Shown: piece by piece, positions 12,401-23,522 of the stretch | Position numbering within the stretch: the first letter of the stretch is position 1 | Layout of the letters: each line of letters starts with the position of its first letter | DNA from: Undaria pinnatifida | Lineage: Eukaryota; Sar; Phaeophyceae; Laminariales; Alariaceae | Assembly: GCA_012845835.1 (NCBI GenBank) | Contig: JABAKD010000025.1 | Span: forward strand, 9,801,779 to 9,865,778 | Direction of reading: 5' to 3' | Length of the DNA stretch: 64,000 nucleotides | Made by a program: the position numbers and the translations under genes | Notes under the pieces: model-generated | Database searches by the model: none | Told to the model about the DNA's origin: nothing | What the model saw: only the letters and a program-made list of their open reading frames with translations

Positions 12401-14621
12401 CCGGATGTTGTGTCTGGTATTGAGTTTGAGTGTGGTACGCGCGGTTGGGTACGTTTATACAATGGGGAAGCGGAGGGCCAACGACGGTGATTTCAGCACC
12501 CTATTGTTTACAATCACGCATGCGCCGTTTGTGTTTTTCTCTCTAGAAAGCTAGTTTTTCGTATCTCAAAAGGATTCAGCATATATAATGTGCTTGACCT
12601 AATAGGAGTCGTCTATTGTATTTTGTGTTCCCTCTCAAAAACACACAGAAAACAACGTCCACGACAACGCCGACGCCGGCCTTGCGCTTCTGGAGTCGTT
12701 TGACGCCGACGTGTCCGGCAACACTTTCGAAGACAACAAATACGGCATCAGGCTGTCGGTGGCATCTGCCGACAACATGTTCTCCGAAAACAAAATAAGC
12801 GGCTCTTCCAGGTGAGGTTTCGATTCCTCCTCGATCGGGGGACGAAGATTAACGCTACTTTCTTGTTTTTTTTTCTCGTGGTAATCGAGTGGCCAATACT
12901 CCATACTTCATGCCCCGGCCAAAAAAATCAACAGACCCGTTTTAGAGGACCTAGGCCTAGGTGAGCATAGACGCAGATCCGCGTCGACTGACCGAGAACT
13001 CGCGGGAATTTGAAAACATGGCGTACTTCCGTCTGCCTTCCACTAGTGCACCATAGATCTGAGGATACGTATAAATATCGGCTAGAGTGGGTTACCAACT
13101 ATACCACCCCATTTTTGTAAATCTAAACGCCGTTTTCTGCTCCACCGTTGTTACTCTTTTCGGCGGAGGGGGGCGTCTTTTTTATATCGCCAACCGTGCA
13201 CCGAAGTCGCCGGGGGGTTTATGAAACCACCTTAGTGATCACCCTGAAGAAGCAAAAGTTTCAATTCATTTTTAGAATTTTTTTGTCGAAGAATTGGAAA
13301 TTTTACTTTTATTTCCATAGATTGGCATTCTTTATAAATTAGATGGACTGGTTTTTCAATCACTTTTACAACAAAAATAGCATGATTCATAGTCTATATA
13401 TCATATTTGATTGATTTTAGTTTTTGACCAGCATTTAATTTTTCTAAAAGATTAAGCATCATTTCAAAGTATTCTCTGAAATAAAAATCTAATTCCAATA
13501 ATTTTTTTGTATCAGTATCTATCTAATTAATCATGTGTGTCTTGGACTACCAAATAGGATTGAGAATAAAAATAAAATAAGACAAAGATTTTAAACTACA
13601 GCTTTAAAAAAACTTATTTTTTTATTATTTATCAAATAAGGAGAAATATGAAAATTTCTTCACAAATTTTACCTTCTATTGAGTTATTGAAAGATTTGAA
13701 TTTAATCCAAATATAACAAGGAACTGGGGTAGAAAGAGGGCGGTGGGCGCTGGACACCTGTTTCGTTTCGGCGATTGCTTTTTTCGGACGCTTGGTGCAG
13801 AACCATTGCGTATTACCGCTAAGATGGGCTCTGCCTAAACCACACGGGTTGTGTACTGAACTGAACTGATCAGCTGCTGACGCGATCGTAGCCACTTGCA
13901 GGCAATTATAGTCCGGGTGAATCGATCCCAGTAATGGTTAGGGATAGCGTTCGATATGCGCGGAGATGGAGTTTCATGAGTATGATATTCGCGCGTACGC
14001 GATGGTAGCTCTGCTCTGGTGTACGGTTCGCAATACCATCTCGATGGCAGTTATGTGGTGTTATACATAATATGTTTTCATTTCTTTTGCGCGCTGGAAC
14101 GTTATGTACCGGCTGTATAGTTCCATGTTTCGATACTGATTACAGTGACATGTTCGATCTCTATTACGGTGACCTACCTGTATCGCTTCAGCTCGAGGTA
14201 TACTCTGACGGTTGTATTCTTGCGAACAGATTGCTAATCGATGCCTAGGCCCGACATTTGACGATAGAGATTCTCCGTATTTTTCCACTAATATCCCTTG
14301 GCCGGTGCCGCCCCCTCCAGGTATAGCGTGTACCTTTACGATGGGAGCGATGAGCCCGAGACGACCAGCTCCCCGCGACCCCAGTACAACACCTTCACGG
14401 GCAACACCATCACGGGGGGGGGTGAGAGCATGAGGGTTGCCGATTCCGACGGCACCCAGTTCATCGACAACACCTTCGAGGAAGCGGCGACGACCCGCTT
14501 CGATGACTCGACGGACACCCTCATGTCGGGCAATACCGGCCTCGATGGCATCAAGATCAAGGTGGTCAACAGCGCTTGCTTCGACGGCAAGTCCGACTCG
14601 GAGTATTCTCCCACCTGCTAA
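3489..14621 (+). CDS. MC5E: Mannuronan C5-epimerase, seven exons, complete
   Basis: Converts beta-D-mannuronate to alpha-L-guluronate within alginate, the brown-algal cell-wall polymer; secreted or wall-directed. Exons: 3489-3821, 5507-5620, 8330-8545, 10388-10669, 11807-11879, 12649-12811, 14321-14621. Every intron is GT/AG and phases agree, giving 1482 coding bases and 493 residues ending at TAA. The first ATG precedes a hydrophobic signal peptide (MPLKRVAALGLLLAIEFACA). Residues about 220-480 are Asn/Asp/Gly-rich right-handed beta-helix repeats (for example DIHHLYFGVYSYGHQQGDW, VSGNTFEDNKYGIRLSV). The AlgG-type motif DPHD lies at residues 280-283, and His272 in NKVHDN aligns by position with the catalytic His of bacterial AlgG (inference). 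SKRC follows at 306-309. Length, order and spacing match brown-algal paralogues as I remember them, with no frameshift or internal stop. Family assignment is firm; expression and activity are not shown. Bacterial AlgG lacks introns. Confidence 0.95.
6195..6430 (+). repeat. Degraded copy of dispersed repeat R1 in epimerase intron 2
   Basis: Blocks in R1 order are recognisable: a CACTTCAGCTGTGAGGTC-like start, AGCTTTGCAAGCTG, a GTGTGTATGCCCTCG-like stretch, CAGGTCGGTGACTCCC and a GGGGACAAT end. It is much more diverged than the other copies, so it is probably the oldest, and it lies wholly inside the intron. Confidence 0.5.
8670..8960. repeat. AGC-rich low-complexity stretch in epimerase intron 3
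   Basis: Interrupted AGCAG/CAGCAG/TAGCAG words without a fixed period. The other introns hold no gene I can support. Two short similar starts (GGCGTGATT... near 8977 and 9464) hint at a small duplication inside this intron. Confidence 0.5.
13240..13716. other. AT-rich island, probable organellar (plastid) DNA insertion
   Basis: About 475 bases of intron 6 are far richer in A+T than anything around them, with abrupt edges near 13240 and 13715. Two features look organellar. On the minus strand an open frame starts at 13390, three bases after the TAG (13394-13396) that closes another frame, as in compact plastid genomes. On the plus strand AAGGAG (13638-13643) sits four bases before an ATG (13648) opening a 22-codon frame. 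Nuclear genes of this window show neither feature. It lies between two well-defined epimerase exons and should be removed by splicing. A mitochondrial source is possible. Confidence 0.6.
13247..13390 (-). pseudogene. Fragment of an organellar gene, Ycf41-like N-terminus
   Basis: Starting at the ATG at 13390, 48 codons run into the right-hand nuclear flank of the island and lose AT-rich composition there. The beginning, MNHAIFVVKVIEKPVHLIYK, and the later KVKFPILRQKN recall the start of plastid Ycf41, a single-strand-binding-protein-like family; this is recognition from memory. The minus-strand frame immediately upstream (stop at 13394-13396) ends in KLNAGQKLKSIKYDI and is unidentified; it has a stop further upstream, so it is partial or decayed. 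In the nucleus this fragment has no expected function. Confidence 0.4.
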
Positions 14622-15299
14622 CCTTCAATGGCAACCACCACCAGTTCACTCAATGCATCTCATACGCCTCTTGCTAGAGAGCTCCGCTCGCACCCCGTAC
14701 CGCGTCCCGCCCCTCTGGTTTGGAAGCCTATGTAGCACAGGAAAATATAGCTGATTGTGTTAAGAAGCTTAATTTCAATAGCTTGTTTATGGTAGTGTAC
14801 GGAAATTGTCGCCCTATTGTGCCGGTATTGTACTATCCGGAAATGCTGCCACGATAGCGAAAGCTGGCACTATTCCGCGTGCTGTAACTACTGTATTTTC
14901 CCGTCCGTGCCAAGCAATTTCACGGGCACCATGTAACGACTACCTGGTGATCGACAGACACGATTGAAGCACCACTTCTTCACAAATACACTCTCTTGCG
15001 GTTGGGGCACTCTGGGTTATATATACCCGATTCATTTGGTAATACTCGGATATGCATCCCGTTGCTAAACCGGAATATTTGGTGACACTATGGGATGCGC
15101 ATGTCCGTATTCCCAGCGTATACACAAAAAATATCATAGGAATAGAGACCCAGATAGGATTCTGTAGATTGGAAGGGAAGTTTCCTGTACGGTTTTCAGT
15201 AGATCCGACTTCGAATTTTCAACTTTCCATATAAAATAGCAGCCTTTGTTTCACTAGTTTTGTTTCTATTTGTGGGCCCCCTGTACGGTAGCGTATTGA

Positions 15300-15432
15300 T
15301 ACATTTGTTGGTTGGTTTGTTGGTTGGTTTTTAGTTGGTAGGATGGGTGGTTGGTTGGATGGTTGATTGGTTGGTTGGTAGGTTGGTTAGTTGGTTGGGT
15401 GGGTGGTTCGTTGAGTGGTTGGTTGGACGGAT
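15300..15432. repeat. Imperfect TTGG microsatellite
   Basis: Runs of TTGGTTGG interrupted by TAGG, GTGG and ATGG variants. A shorter TTGG run recurs at about 16445-16470. Confidence 0.85.
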
Positions 15433-16492
15433 GGTTGCTATCCCAAATTTCGAACAATGCCCGTACCGTCTTCTTTGCATGGCGTGTGTTTAGAGCACGA
15501 GGGCTCTGATGTTCATGCACGGTATCGTGTTCTCTTCTTCACGTCTGATCGGCGGGTTGGACAGGGGTATCTAGTCTCCACTCGTATACTACAAGTATGT
15601 CAAGTATGTGCCCCTTGAATTACGTGTACGCTTAGTAGAGGTACTGCTGTACCTTCCCCTAGATGTGAAAAAGTAGTTTTAGTGGTCCCACATCCTCTTC
15701 GCGATGCGATATACTTTGATGCCGGTTGGGAGGTAGTTGCAAAAAAAAGAAAGATGGAAATACTATGACATACGTGGATCTGTCAAAAGATCCATATCTA
15801 GCTGTGCCGACGCGTTTTAGCTGTAAGAACATAATCGAACTTCAGTGTATGTATATGTGGTGTGTTGTATCATACAAACCGAGCCCTTCCTTGCACACGA
15901 AAGACTCGCCTATCTGTAAAAATGAGACACCCGTCCGGTAACACCAGAAAACATGGCTCCTTATTACAGGAACGGGAAAATTGTAATTGTCGTTCGAGTA
16001 CAGTATTGTTAAAGGCTCGATTTTTCTTCCGAGTTGTGATACACTTGAGTGTTGATACCGAGAGGGTGGTATTAGAGCTAGACGTATCACTACAGAGATG
16101 TTTCGACTTTTCTCCGAGCACGAACGCCTGCTTTTTCATAAGAAAGGTTGCCCATGTAATAGGAGGCTCACTCTCGAAAGAGTGTCGTGAACAACCAGCA
16201 TGCACTGCGATTCACACGTTTGTCGAGGGTGACAAGTCTGTCGGGGAATTTTTTGTCACCTTTTTGTTTGGTCTTTTTTCTGTGTCCGCCGGATGTTCTC
16301 ATGTCGCTCCTTTTGCTGTGTGTTGTTTTGTGGTGTTGTTGGTTTTCCTGTGTGACGCTCTCAGGCTTTGTTTACGTTATATTGTTTGTGGTGTTTATTT
16401 GTCTATTTTCAAATGGTAGTGTGTCTCTAGTTTGTTTTCACCCCGGTTGGTTGGTTGGTTGGTCGGTTGGTAATGATTGCGATTCCGGTTCC

Positions 16493-16774
16493 TTAGCAGT
16501 TGCAGGCTCTACACAACCCGCGCGAGTTCCTCCGTTTTTTTTGCCAGATGGTCGTGGTGGGGTGTAGTTTGTTATTAGTTTTCTCTAGGTGCTTGATTTC
16601 CTGCTCAGTACGTGAAAGGTATCCACTCCACATGCCGGTCCATGTGCGCAAGCTGGAAACTGATATATTTTGAATGTTTCTGTGTGGTACTCGCGCCTCC
16701 CGAAGAAGCTGTATATCCGGTACTACCACATTGTTTAGGTAGGATGTGAGATTGGGAGGCAAGCTGGAAAACAT
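16493..16774 (-). CDS. Possible orphan exon, unknown protein
   Basis: About 90 codons read without a stop after an acceptor-like TTTTCCAG near 16763, ending in TAA. The protein has a charged, helix-like segment (SRTEQEIKHLEKTNNK), unlike the low-complexity frames nearby. I do not recognise it and see no partner exon, so it may be a decayed fragment or chance. Confidence 0.15.
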   Translation of the reverse strand: MFSSLPPNLTSYLNNVVVPDIQLLREARVPHRNIQNISVSSLRTWTGMWSGYLSRTEQEIKHLEKTNNKLHPTTTIWQKKRRNSRGLCRACNC

Positions 16775-16984
16775 GGGCTGTAAGCGTGGATTGTTCCTTG
16801 TCGCGATGCAGTGATGGCACTGTATGATGTGCCGGGCACACTAAAAAATGTGATGGAAAATAGCAGGAAGCGTGTTGTTGTGTCGACCGTAAGGGTCGTG
16901 GATTCTACAAGTAGGTGGAACACAATATAATTCCACACTGTAGATTAACAACTACTTTGCAGCTTTTTGACACGCGTGCATACG

Positions 16985-18252
16985 GTTGTTGTTGTCTCAC
17001 GTTAATTCTTGTCAAAATGTAGAGTCCGTGGTCACACAGGTGCTGAGGCCCTAGAAAGATCTGAAAAACCGTATGATGTTAAATTTGTCCCGGAATACTA
17101 CGCTTTCCCGCCTAAAACGCACGATACAAAGAAGCCGCACAAGTGACAATGTCCTGTTTGCAAACCTGAACTCGCATGGCCGCGGGTATCCACTTGACTG
17201 CAGCATATAGTTCCCCGTTCCCACAACTAACCAACTCGCAGCTAAAAATTACAGCGGTTGGGCTGCCTGCTCCGTAATTTATCGTAAGCACAGACGAACG
17301 CGCCTGCTGTCTGGGGTGCTGTCAGAGTGACGACCAGCGGGCATGCAGTGAAACAAGAGCAATCAAACCAAAAGCCACAATACAAATATCAATGATCGCC
17401 TCGCCTTCCCGAGTTATTTGACAGGTTGCAGCGCAGCAACGACGCCCATGACTGAATATTGATAATTGCGGGTGGTCGTTCCCCATGAAGGGTTTACAAC
17501 TCTTCTACAAACTCTACAAAGATCAGTGACGTAAGTAAAATGTTGTACTACTGCCTCGTGAAAAAAAAACAGAAAAAAGGACGATCGCTGCTCTGTTGAT
17601 GATGGTGTTCGTGCGGGTCGTGGGTCTCCGTGGGACATCTTCTTGCTGTGGTTCCCCATCGCCGCTTCGTCGCCTTAGCTCACTCGGGCCGCTCCTTCGC
17701 ACTTGCTCTTGTTGACAATCGATTCCAATCGGTTCCCCTTCTCCCCCGTCCCAAAAATACGAAATTCTCCACGCGGCTTGCGGTGCTTTTCTGAATAACA
17801 AAAATTATCATTGAGATAGAGTGCAATCCGTCTCTTCCCCTTCCGTCGACGGCCAGTCGCCCTCCTCCTCCGTCGTCGTGGAATCCAGCCTTCTGCCGGC
17901 GCAGTTCCCTCTACGTAAACCGAGACGGCGCCGTAGTGTGCCTCGTGGTGGCGCCTGCTTCCGCGCATGAGCATCCCGATCAAGCAATAATGCTCCGCGG
18001 CTGCTTCCTAAAAATACGCGCGAATCGTAGGTGACCATGCCTAACTCACCACATACGACCCACTTCTACCGCCATGCCTAAGGCTCGCGGCCACACGCAG
18101 CAGCGAGAAGTTATCACTCCATGAGGGCGAGTCCGGCCTTACACCCGCCAGAAATACCCCACCACCCTCGCCACAAGGCTGCTAGGGCATGCTTCGCAGC
18201 ATGCCCTACGGATTCGGCAAGAGGAACGGAGGAATCAGTACCACACGCGCGC
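16985..18252. repeat. Long direct repeat R2, copy A (about 1.27 kb)
   Basis: Aligns by eye along its whole length with 21971-23273 in the same orientation, with scattered substitutions and small indels. Both begin after a GTTGTTGTTG run at a CTCAC(G/A)TTAA block and end at ACGCGCGC. Both contain GCTTTCCCGCCTAAA, a GCGCCTGCTGTCTGG block and a terminal hairpin. Short minus-strand frames are partly shared (one starting MVTYDSRVFLGSS, one ending VVAALQPVK), but the middle is not kept open, so I call a repeat and not a gene. Segmental duplication is an alternative. Confidence 0.8.
18183..18208. other. Perfect 11-bp hairpin near the right end of R2 copy A
   Basis: TAGGGCATGCT and AGCATGCCCTA flank the loop TCGC. 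The matching hairpin in copy B (23201-23226) keeps pairing apart from one G-C to G.T change. The two copies diverge more strongly just beyond it. Confidence 0.85.
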
Positions 18253-20690
18253 ATATTGTACCATCTTCTCCTACTCCCTATCACAATCTTATCAACCTCT
18301 GGTCTGCTTTAGTTGCCGCTGTTATGATTACAGGGCTCCCATTCCACTGCCCACTTTGAAAAACTCGATGTGGAGTTTGAAGCTCGCTTCGGCCTGGCGT
18401 ACGGCACATCGCCTACGGAATGGTTCTGAACGTAATATCTTGAGTAGAACCCTCTACCCATCGCATCCCATCCAACAGCCGTTTGAAGAGCTACTGCATA
18501 TTTTGTTATTTCAGGCCCCAACACCTTGACTGGGTCAAATTCTTAGTTTCATTGCCGTGCTACCAATATAAAACTTATGAGGTCGTTGTTCCTCGCAAAG
18601 TGCGGGGCAATGTCTAGAGGTCAACCTTTACGATATAATTTTTTTTCTGTACAATTAGTGGATTTTCAATAATTTGAGGAGGAAGTGTAGACTATGTGTC
18701 GAAATAACTCTTCGCACAAACTTCCAAAACAACCACCCCCCCTTCTCCGGGGTTGTTGTGTACCTTTGGTTATTCCAACACAGTTCAATGTCGGCGTTGA
18801 TGGAAGTTCGCGCGACTTTCCATTCTTTTTGAACGAGTAAGATGGCGCAATCCCGGACCTCAACCATTGTAAGGTATCTTCCGTCATGCAACGTTTGTCG
18901 AGGCGAATTTTGGAAAACATGTGAAAATGCGGTAAATTGTATTTTTTCTTCAACCTCGACACACTGGTAGATTATTTAGGGAGCACCCTTTTGGTGTATC
19001 GTAGTATTGCTCTGGGAGCCTGTCATGGCGTAAGATCTAGGACACGGGCACACGAGATAAAGAGTTATCGCATGCCCCTGGAAATATGTGCGTACAGGTA
19101 AAAGGAGACAATGCATTTGCTGCATAGACTCGAAACGTTGAACAATTAACTTTAACCGTGGCTTGTGAGACAAATACAAGAGTTGATAAAATACAATTGA
19201 GTGGCCAACATGGACCCTGCCTTGAATAGAGAGACCTGCAACAGGGTGTGGTGGCCTCTGCCTGTAAACAGCCCCCAATCGTGCAAGACGTGGCGTCGTC
19301 GACAGGACCAGCTCCGCGCCCCGTGCCCGCGTCTACCCCCAAGCAATTGGCAAAGAGAGAGCCACTTCTGGCGATGTTTCGTCTACGTGCAATAACCCCT
19401 CACCTTGAGTGATCGCGAAACCGGACTTGCACCCCGCGACGGCGACCCAGTGCCCCCAAAGGACTGCAGTGCTCGCCGCAACCATACCCGCCGTGGGCTC
19501 GGCCCCATCTCGGTCCTCGCGTGGTTGTGAAACATTTCTGGGTCACACGGCGTAATACCAAAATGTGTTTTGGATTAGTTGTTGATTAAAGTGCATACTG
19601 CAGAACACGTGGTACAACCTCGTTTTGCGCCACATTTTCCAACCATCTAAGTTGGAGACGTGAAAACCCGGCGGCTTAGCGAAAACCATGGCGCACCCAT
19701 TCAACGACACCACCAGGTTAAACTCCTCAAAATTGAAGGTCGGGGGCACATTTTTTTATGCAGCCGAACACCAACTCAATTTCAACCACCATGACCCTCC
19801 GATTTGTAACCCAGCACCTACTCGTATCGCATCACGACAACTACGAAGAAATAAATGTACAGAGCGTACATGTAGTAGTATTCGCCAACTAATGACGGGC
19901 ATTGGTTTGCCGCTTTTTTCGGAACAATCATGGAACCGCGAGCTGTATCGAGTAACCTGGTAAATCACGGAGTAGACAGCCAAGCCTAGACTCCGTTGGC
20001 TCTGAATCAATCCTAAAAGAATTCCGTTAGAAGGGTACCGTGTCCATCACAGCAGGGATCATTTTGACTACTGCAGTCCTTCACGTACCCTGACGCTGAT
20101 CCGATCGGTAGTCACAGGGACGGAACCAACCAATCGACAAACATCTCTCACATGGCGATCGCTTGCATGAGACAGCACTGCTATTACAGTGTATTCCGTC
20201 CCTTTCAGCAAATCCGGTAAGCAGGTCTCGTTGGCTTCCGAACCAATTACTTCCGAGGGTCGGTCGAATACATTTGATCTTCATATGAACGTGTGTCAGG
20301 CCGCGCCGTTGAGATACTGTGGGCGGCATTTACCGACCTCATTGATGCGTAGTTTTTTTTTCATGTAGTGATTCGTTTGTCCAATCAACTACACATCTAC
20401 AACATGTATTTAATATTGAATTGTTGATAGTCCCATGCATAGATTGGTTGCACCTTGTATCGACAAACCAAAAATACTAAACGGTTGTTCGTTTGACTAA
20501 AGCAAAATCACGCAGCTTCCCAACCACGTATATGTGACCGTTACCAGTATCACGCACCTCATACAAAAGGTTGACACAGATCACAATACACACGTTTGGC
20601 GGCGGCAACAGATTGTCACTGTGCTCTTTCGAACCTAAAAAGTGAACCAAACGCGATTTGTATTTCCTATTGTATGAAATTAAATGAAAA
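18253..20690. other. Intergenic, no supported gene
   Basis: Several 60-100 codon frames occur on both strands, but none has a recognisable motif, conserved family character or coherent splice sites. No repeat of note was seen. Confidence 0.4.
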
Positions 20691-20692
20691 TA

Positions 20693-21570
20693 CACTCCAG
20701 CTGTGAGATCGAATATTTTGTCGAAACTCATCTTTGAAGGCTGTGTGTGATACTCCGATGGCGCGTGTTACGTGTTGTGTGTTCTCATTAAGGAGATAGG
20801 TCGGCGACTCCCCTTGCACCTACAGTGTAGCTGTCAGGGTCAAAAGGGTGATGTTAGTCAGTCTGTGCGCGGAAACTCTAAAATCCGTTCCTGAGGGGGA
20901 CAAAAAATGACAGCTGTGGAAGGAAATGTATCCGTTTATCAAGTGAATCCTGTAAGTCGAATAACCGGTAAGGGGAGGGCGGAGGTTTTAATAACGTGGG
21001 GGGCTGGCTTTGATCAAAAGGGAGCGGGGTTGGAGGGGGGGGGGGGGGGGAAGGGGGGGGGGGGGGGGGGGCTCAGTTTGTGCGTGGAAACTATCTTGCG
21101 GGTGGGGGGGGGGGGGGGGTTGGGGCGGGGGGGGGGCAGGTGGGGTAGCTCAATCTTTGCGTGGAAACTATACATTCTTTTAAGGGGATAAATGTGACGG
21201 TTTTGGAAAGAACGCACCAGTTTATCATGTATATCCTGTAAGTCATACAATCGGTGAGTAGAGGGCGGAGTGTTCGAGGGGGTGGGGGTGGGATGGGGTG
21301 GGGGGAGTGCGGAGGTGGGGGGTGGGGGAGGTGGGCGGGGGGAGGTGGGAAGGGCTTTAGGTGGCCTAGATGTAGGGGCTTGCTATACGTGTTGTGCTAG
21401 GTCTAGGCGACGGTGCGCGGGGTGGGGAAGGAGGGGACGTTCGGGGCGGGGGGGGTGGGGGGGGGCAGGTGCGGGGAAAAGCAGCGGCATGGATGGCTCT
21501 AGAAAGATAATGAGTGCTTGAAGTGTTTATTTTTGTGGCGGATTTCGATATTAGATAGGGCGTTTTAGAA
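20693..21570 (+). repeat. Dispersed repeat R1, long copy
   Basis: Begins at CACTCCAGCTGTGAGATC and runs through conserved blocks (GTCGGCGACTCCCCTTGCA, ACAGTGTAGCT, a GAGGGGGACAAA element, ATAACCGGT) into long G tracts. It then reaches a GTGCTAGGTCTAGGCGA block and a right end near GATATTAGATAGGGCGTTTT. No protein is supported; the glycine-rich and proline-rich frames are products of the G runs. The G runs are also where assembly error is most likely. Confidence 0.85.
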
Positions 21571-21970
21571 AGGGAGAGCGAGAAAAACAAAAAAAAGGAG
21601 GGAGGGGGGTGGGGGGGGGGGGGGGGGGGGTTCAAGAGGTTTAGGTCACCTGGTACAACGTATTTATTGTCTTGTGGCCCCATCAAGTGTGACCGCTATT
21701 TTCCGCACATAAGAAATGAACGAAATATTTAGCGTGCTTCAATTACATATGTTATAACTATTTCTATATATTAACCGCATCCTATGTCACATGATCCGCC
21801 TACAGACGACAAAAAATACATGATCTCATCAGGCATGAGTCGTATTGTATGGTCCTCACCGGTTCAAGATTGGCGAACAATCCAGGTGATGATGCTTCTT
21901 CAACGCACGTCTAGGTAATAATCCATCCCCACAATGTATATACCCCAAGATATCCGCAACGTCCAGTAAT
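21571..21970. other. Spacer between R1 and R2 copy B
   Basis: Starts with an A/G-rich stretch and a G run (21600-21630). The remainder is unique-looking sequence with no gene. Confidence 0.4.
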
Positions 21971-23273
21971 GTTGTTGTTGTTGTTGTTGTTGTTTTCTCA
22001 CATTAACTCTTGTCAAAAATCTAGAGTTCGTGGTTACACAAAGGTGCTGGAGCCCTAGGAAGATCCGAAAAACCAAGTGAAATCAAAATTCGTCAGGGAA
22101 ATACTACGCTTTCCCGCCTAAAAACGCACGATACGGATTAGGCGCACAAGTGAAAAGGTCAAATGTGCAAACTGAACTCACATGGCCGCGGGTATCCACT
22201 CAACTACAGCATAGAGTTCACCCGTCCCCGCAACTAACCAACTCGCGGCTACAAACTACAGCGGTTGGGCTGCCTGCACCGTACGAACCGCACGGTAATC
22301 GTGATTATAGACGAACGCGCCTGCTGTCTGGAGTGCTGTCAGAGTGACGACCCGCGGGCATGCAGTGAAACAAGAGCAATGGAACCAAAAACCACAACAG
22401 TACAGATATCAATAATCGCCCCTCCTTCCCGAGTTATTTGACAGGTTGCAGCGCAGCTACGACGCCCGCGCCTGAAAATTGAAAATTGCGGCGGGTCGTT
22501 CCCCGTGAAGGGTATACAACTCTTCTACAAACTCTACAAAAATCAGTGACATACGTAACATGTTGTACTACTGCCTCGTAAAAATAACCCTTGAAAAAAA
22601 GACGATCGCTGCTCTCATGATGATGATGTGCGTGCCGGTCGTGGGTCTCCGTGTGCCATCCTTCTGCTGTGGTTCTCCGTGGCCGCCTCATCGCCTTAGC
22701 TCACTCGGCCAGCTCCTTCGCACTTGCTCTCGTTCACACTCAATTCCAGTCGGTTCCCCTTCTCCCCCGTCCAAAAAAATCAAAATGCTCCACGCAGTTT
22801 GCGGTGCTGATCTGAAAAACAAAAATTCTCGTTCAGGGAGAGTTCAATCCGTCTCTTCCCCGCCCGTCGACGGCCAGTCGCCCTCCTCCTTCGTCGTCGA
22901 ATTCAGCCTCCTGCCGGCGCAGTTTCCTCCACGCAAACCGAGACTGCGCCGTAGCGTGGCTCGTGGTGGCGCCTGCCTCCGCGCACGAGCATCCCGATTA
23001 AGCATTGCTGCTCCGCCGCTGCTGCCTAAAAAGACGCGCGAATCGTAGGTGACCATGCCTAACGCACCACGTACGACCCAACTCTACCGCCACGCCTAAA
23101 CCTCGCGGCCACACGCAGCAGCAAGAAGGTATCACTCCTTGAGGGTGAGTCCGGCCTTACACCCGCCAGAAAGACCCCCCCATTCTCGCTACAAGCCTGC
23201 TAGGGCATGCTTCGCAGCATGCCTTACCGAGGCGGCAAGGGGGAACGAAGTAATATGGAGCCACGACGCGCGC
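21971..23273. repeat. Long direct repeat R2, copy B (about 1.30 kb)
   Basis: Same orientation and order as copy A, about 5 kb away, preceded by a longer GTT run. The hairpin near its right end has arms 23201-23211 and 23216-23226 with loop TCGC and a single G.T wobble. Right after the final ACGCGCGC it meets a copy of repeat R3, which copy A lacks, so the R2 edge at this point is real. Confidence 0.8.
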
Positions 23274-23289
23274 TACCACAGAATTGCAC

Positions 23290-23515
23290 CGCATTGTTTT
23301 GAAGGTGTTCCTCAATTTGGGAGATAAATACCTCTCTAAGGCAAAAACTGATTTGGAGAAGTGAAAACTGCCACCAGATAAAAAGTCCCGTTGCCTTGGT
23401 ACACGACGAGAAGAATGCAAAACAAAACACCAATTTCCGGCGATTTTCGATTAGGGAGCCCCGTCACTTAGCAAAAATAAAAGCCAAAACTTGCTACCTC
23501 TATCGCGGCACGCGT
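23290..23515 (+). repeat. Repeat R3, copy 1
   Basis: Shares ordered blocks with 28285-28480 and 28600-28800: GTTCCTCAATTT, CTGATTTGGAGA, a GGTACACGACGAG block, a CCGACGATTT-like block and CTCTATCG(C/T)(G/A)GCA. No coding frame is maintained between copies. Confidence 0.7.
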
Positions 23516-23522
23516 TTCACTG

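Larger units (their letters stand above)
14622..16980. other. Intergenic region after the epimerase gene
   Basis: Contains the 3' flank of the epimerase, a TTGG microsatellite and GT-rich sequence near 16200-16450. The GT-rich part yields a long hydrophobic plus-strand frame that looks compositional. I did not find a definite polyadenylation signal. Confidence 0.4.

Noticed and set aside
16187-16567. 126-codon hydrophobic plus-strand frame resembling membrane helices
   Set aside because: The DNA is GT-rich and passes into TTGG repeats, so Leu/Val/Phe/Cys runs follow from composition. No splice sites or family signal.
20907-21521. Glycine-rich and proline-rich frames
   Set aside because: Produced by the long G tracts of repeat R1.
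17808-23056. MVTYDSRVFLGSS-type minus-strand frame shared by R2 copies (18038-17808 and 23056-22844)
   Set aside because: By eye the differences include about as many amino-acid-changing as silent substitutions, the downstream frame is not shared, and no splice join links it to the conserved VVAALQPVK end. It looks like repeat identity and not coding constraint; a Ka/Ks test over more copies would decide.
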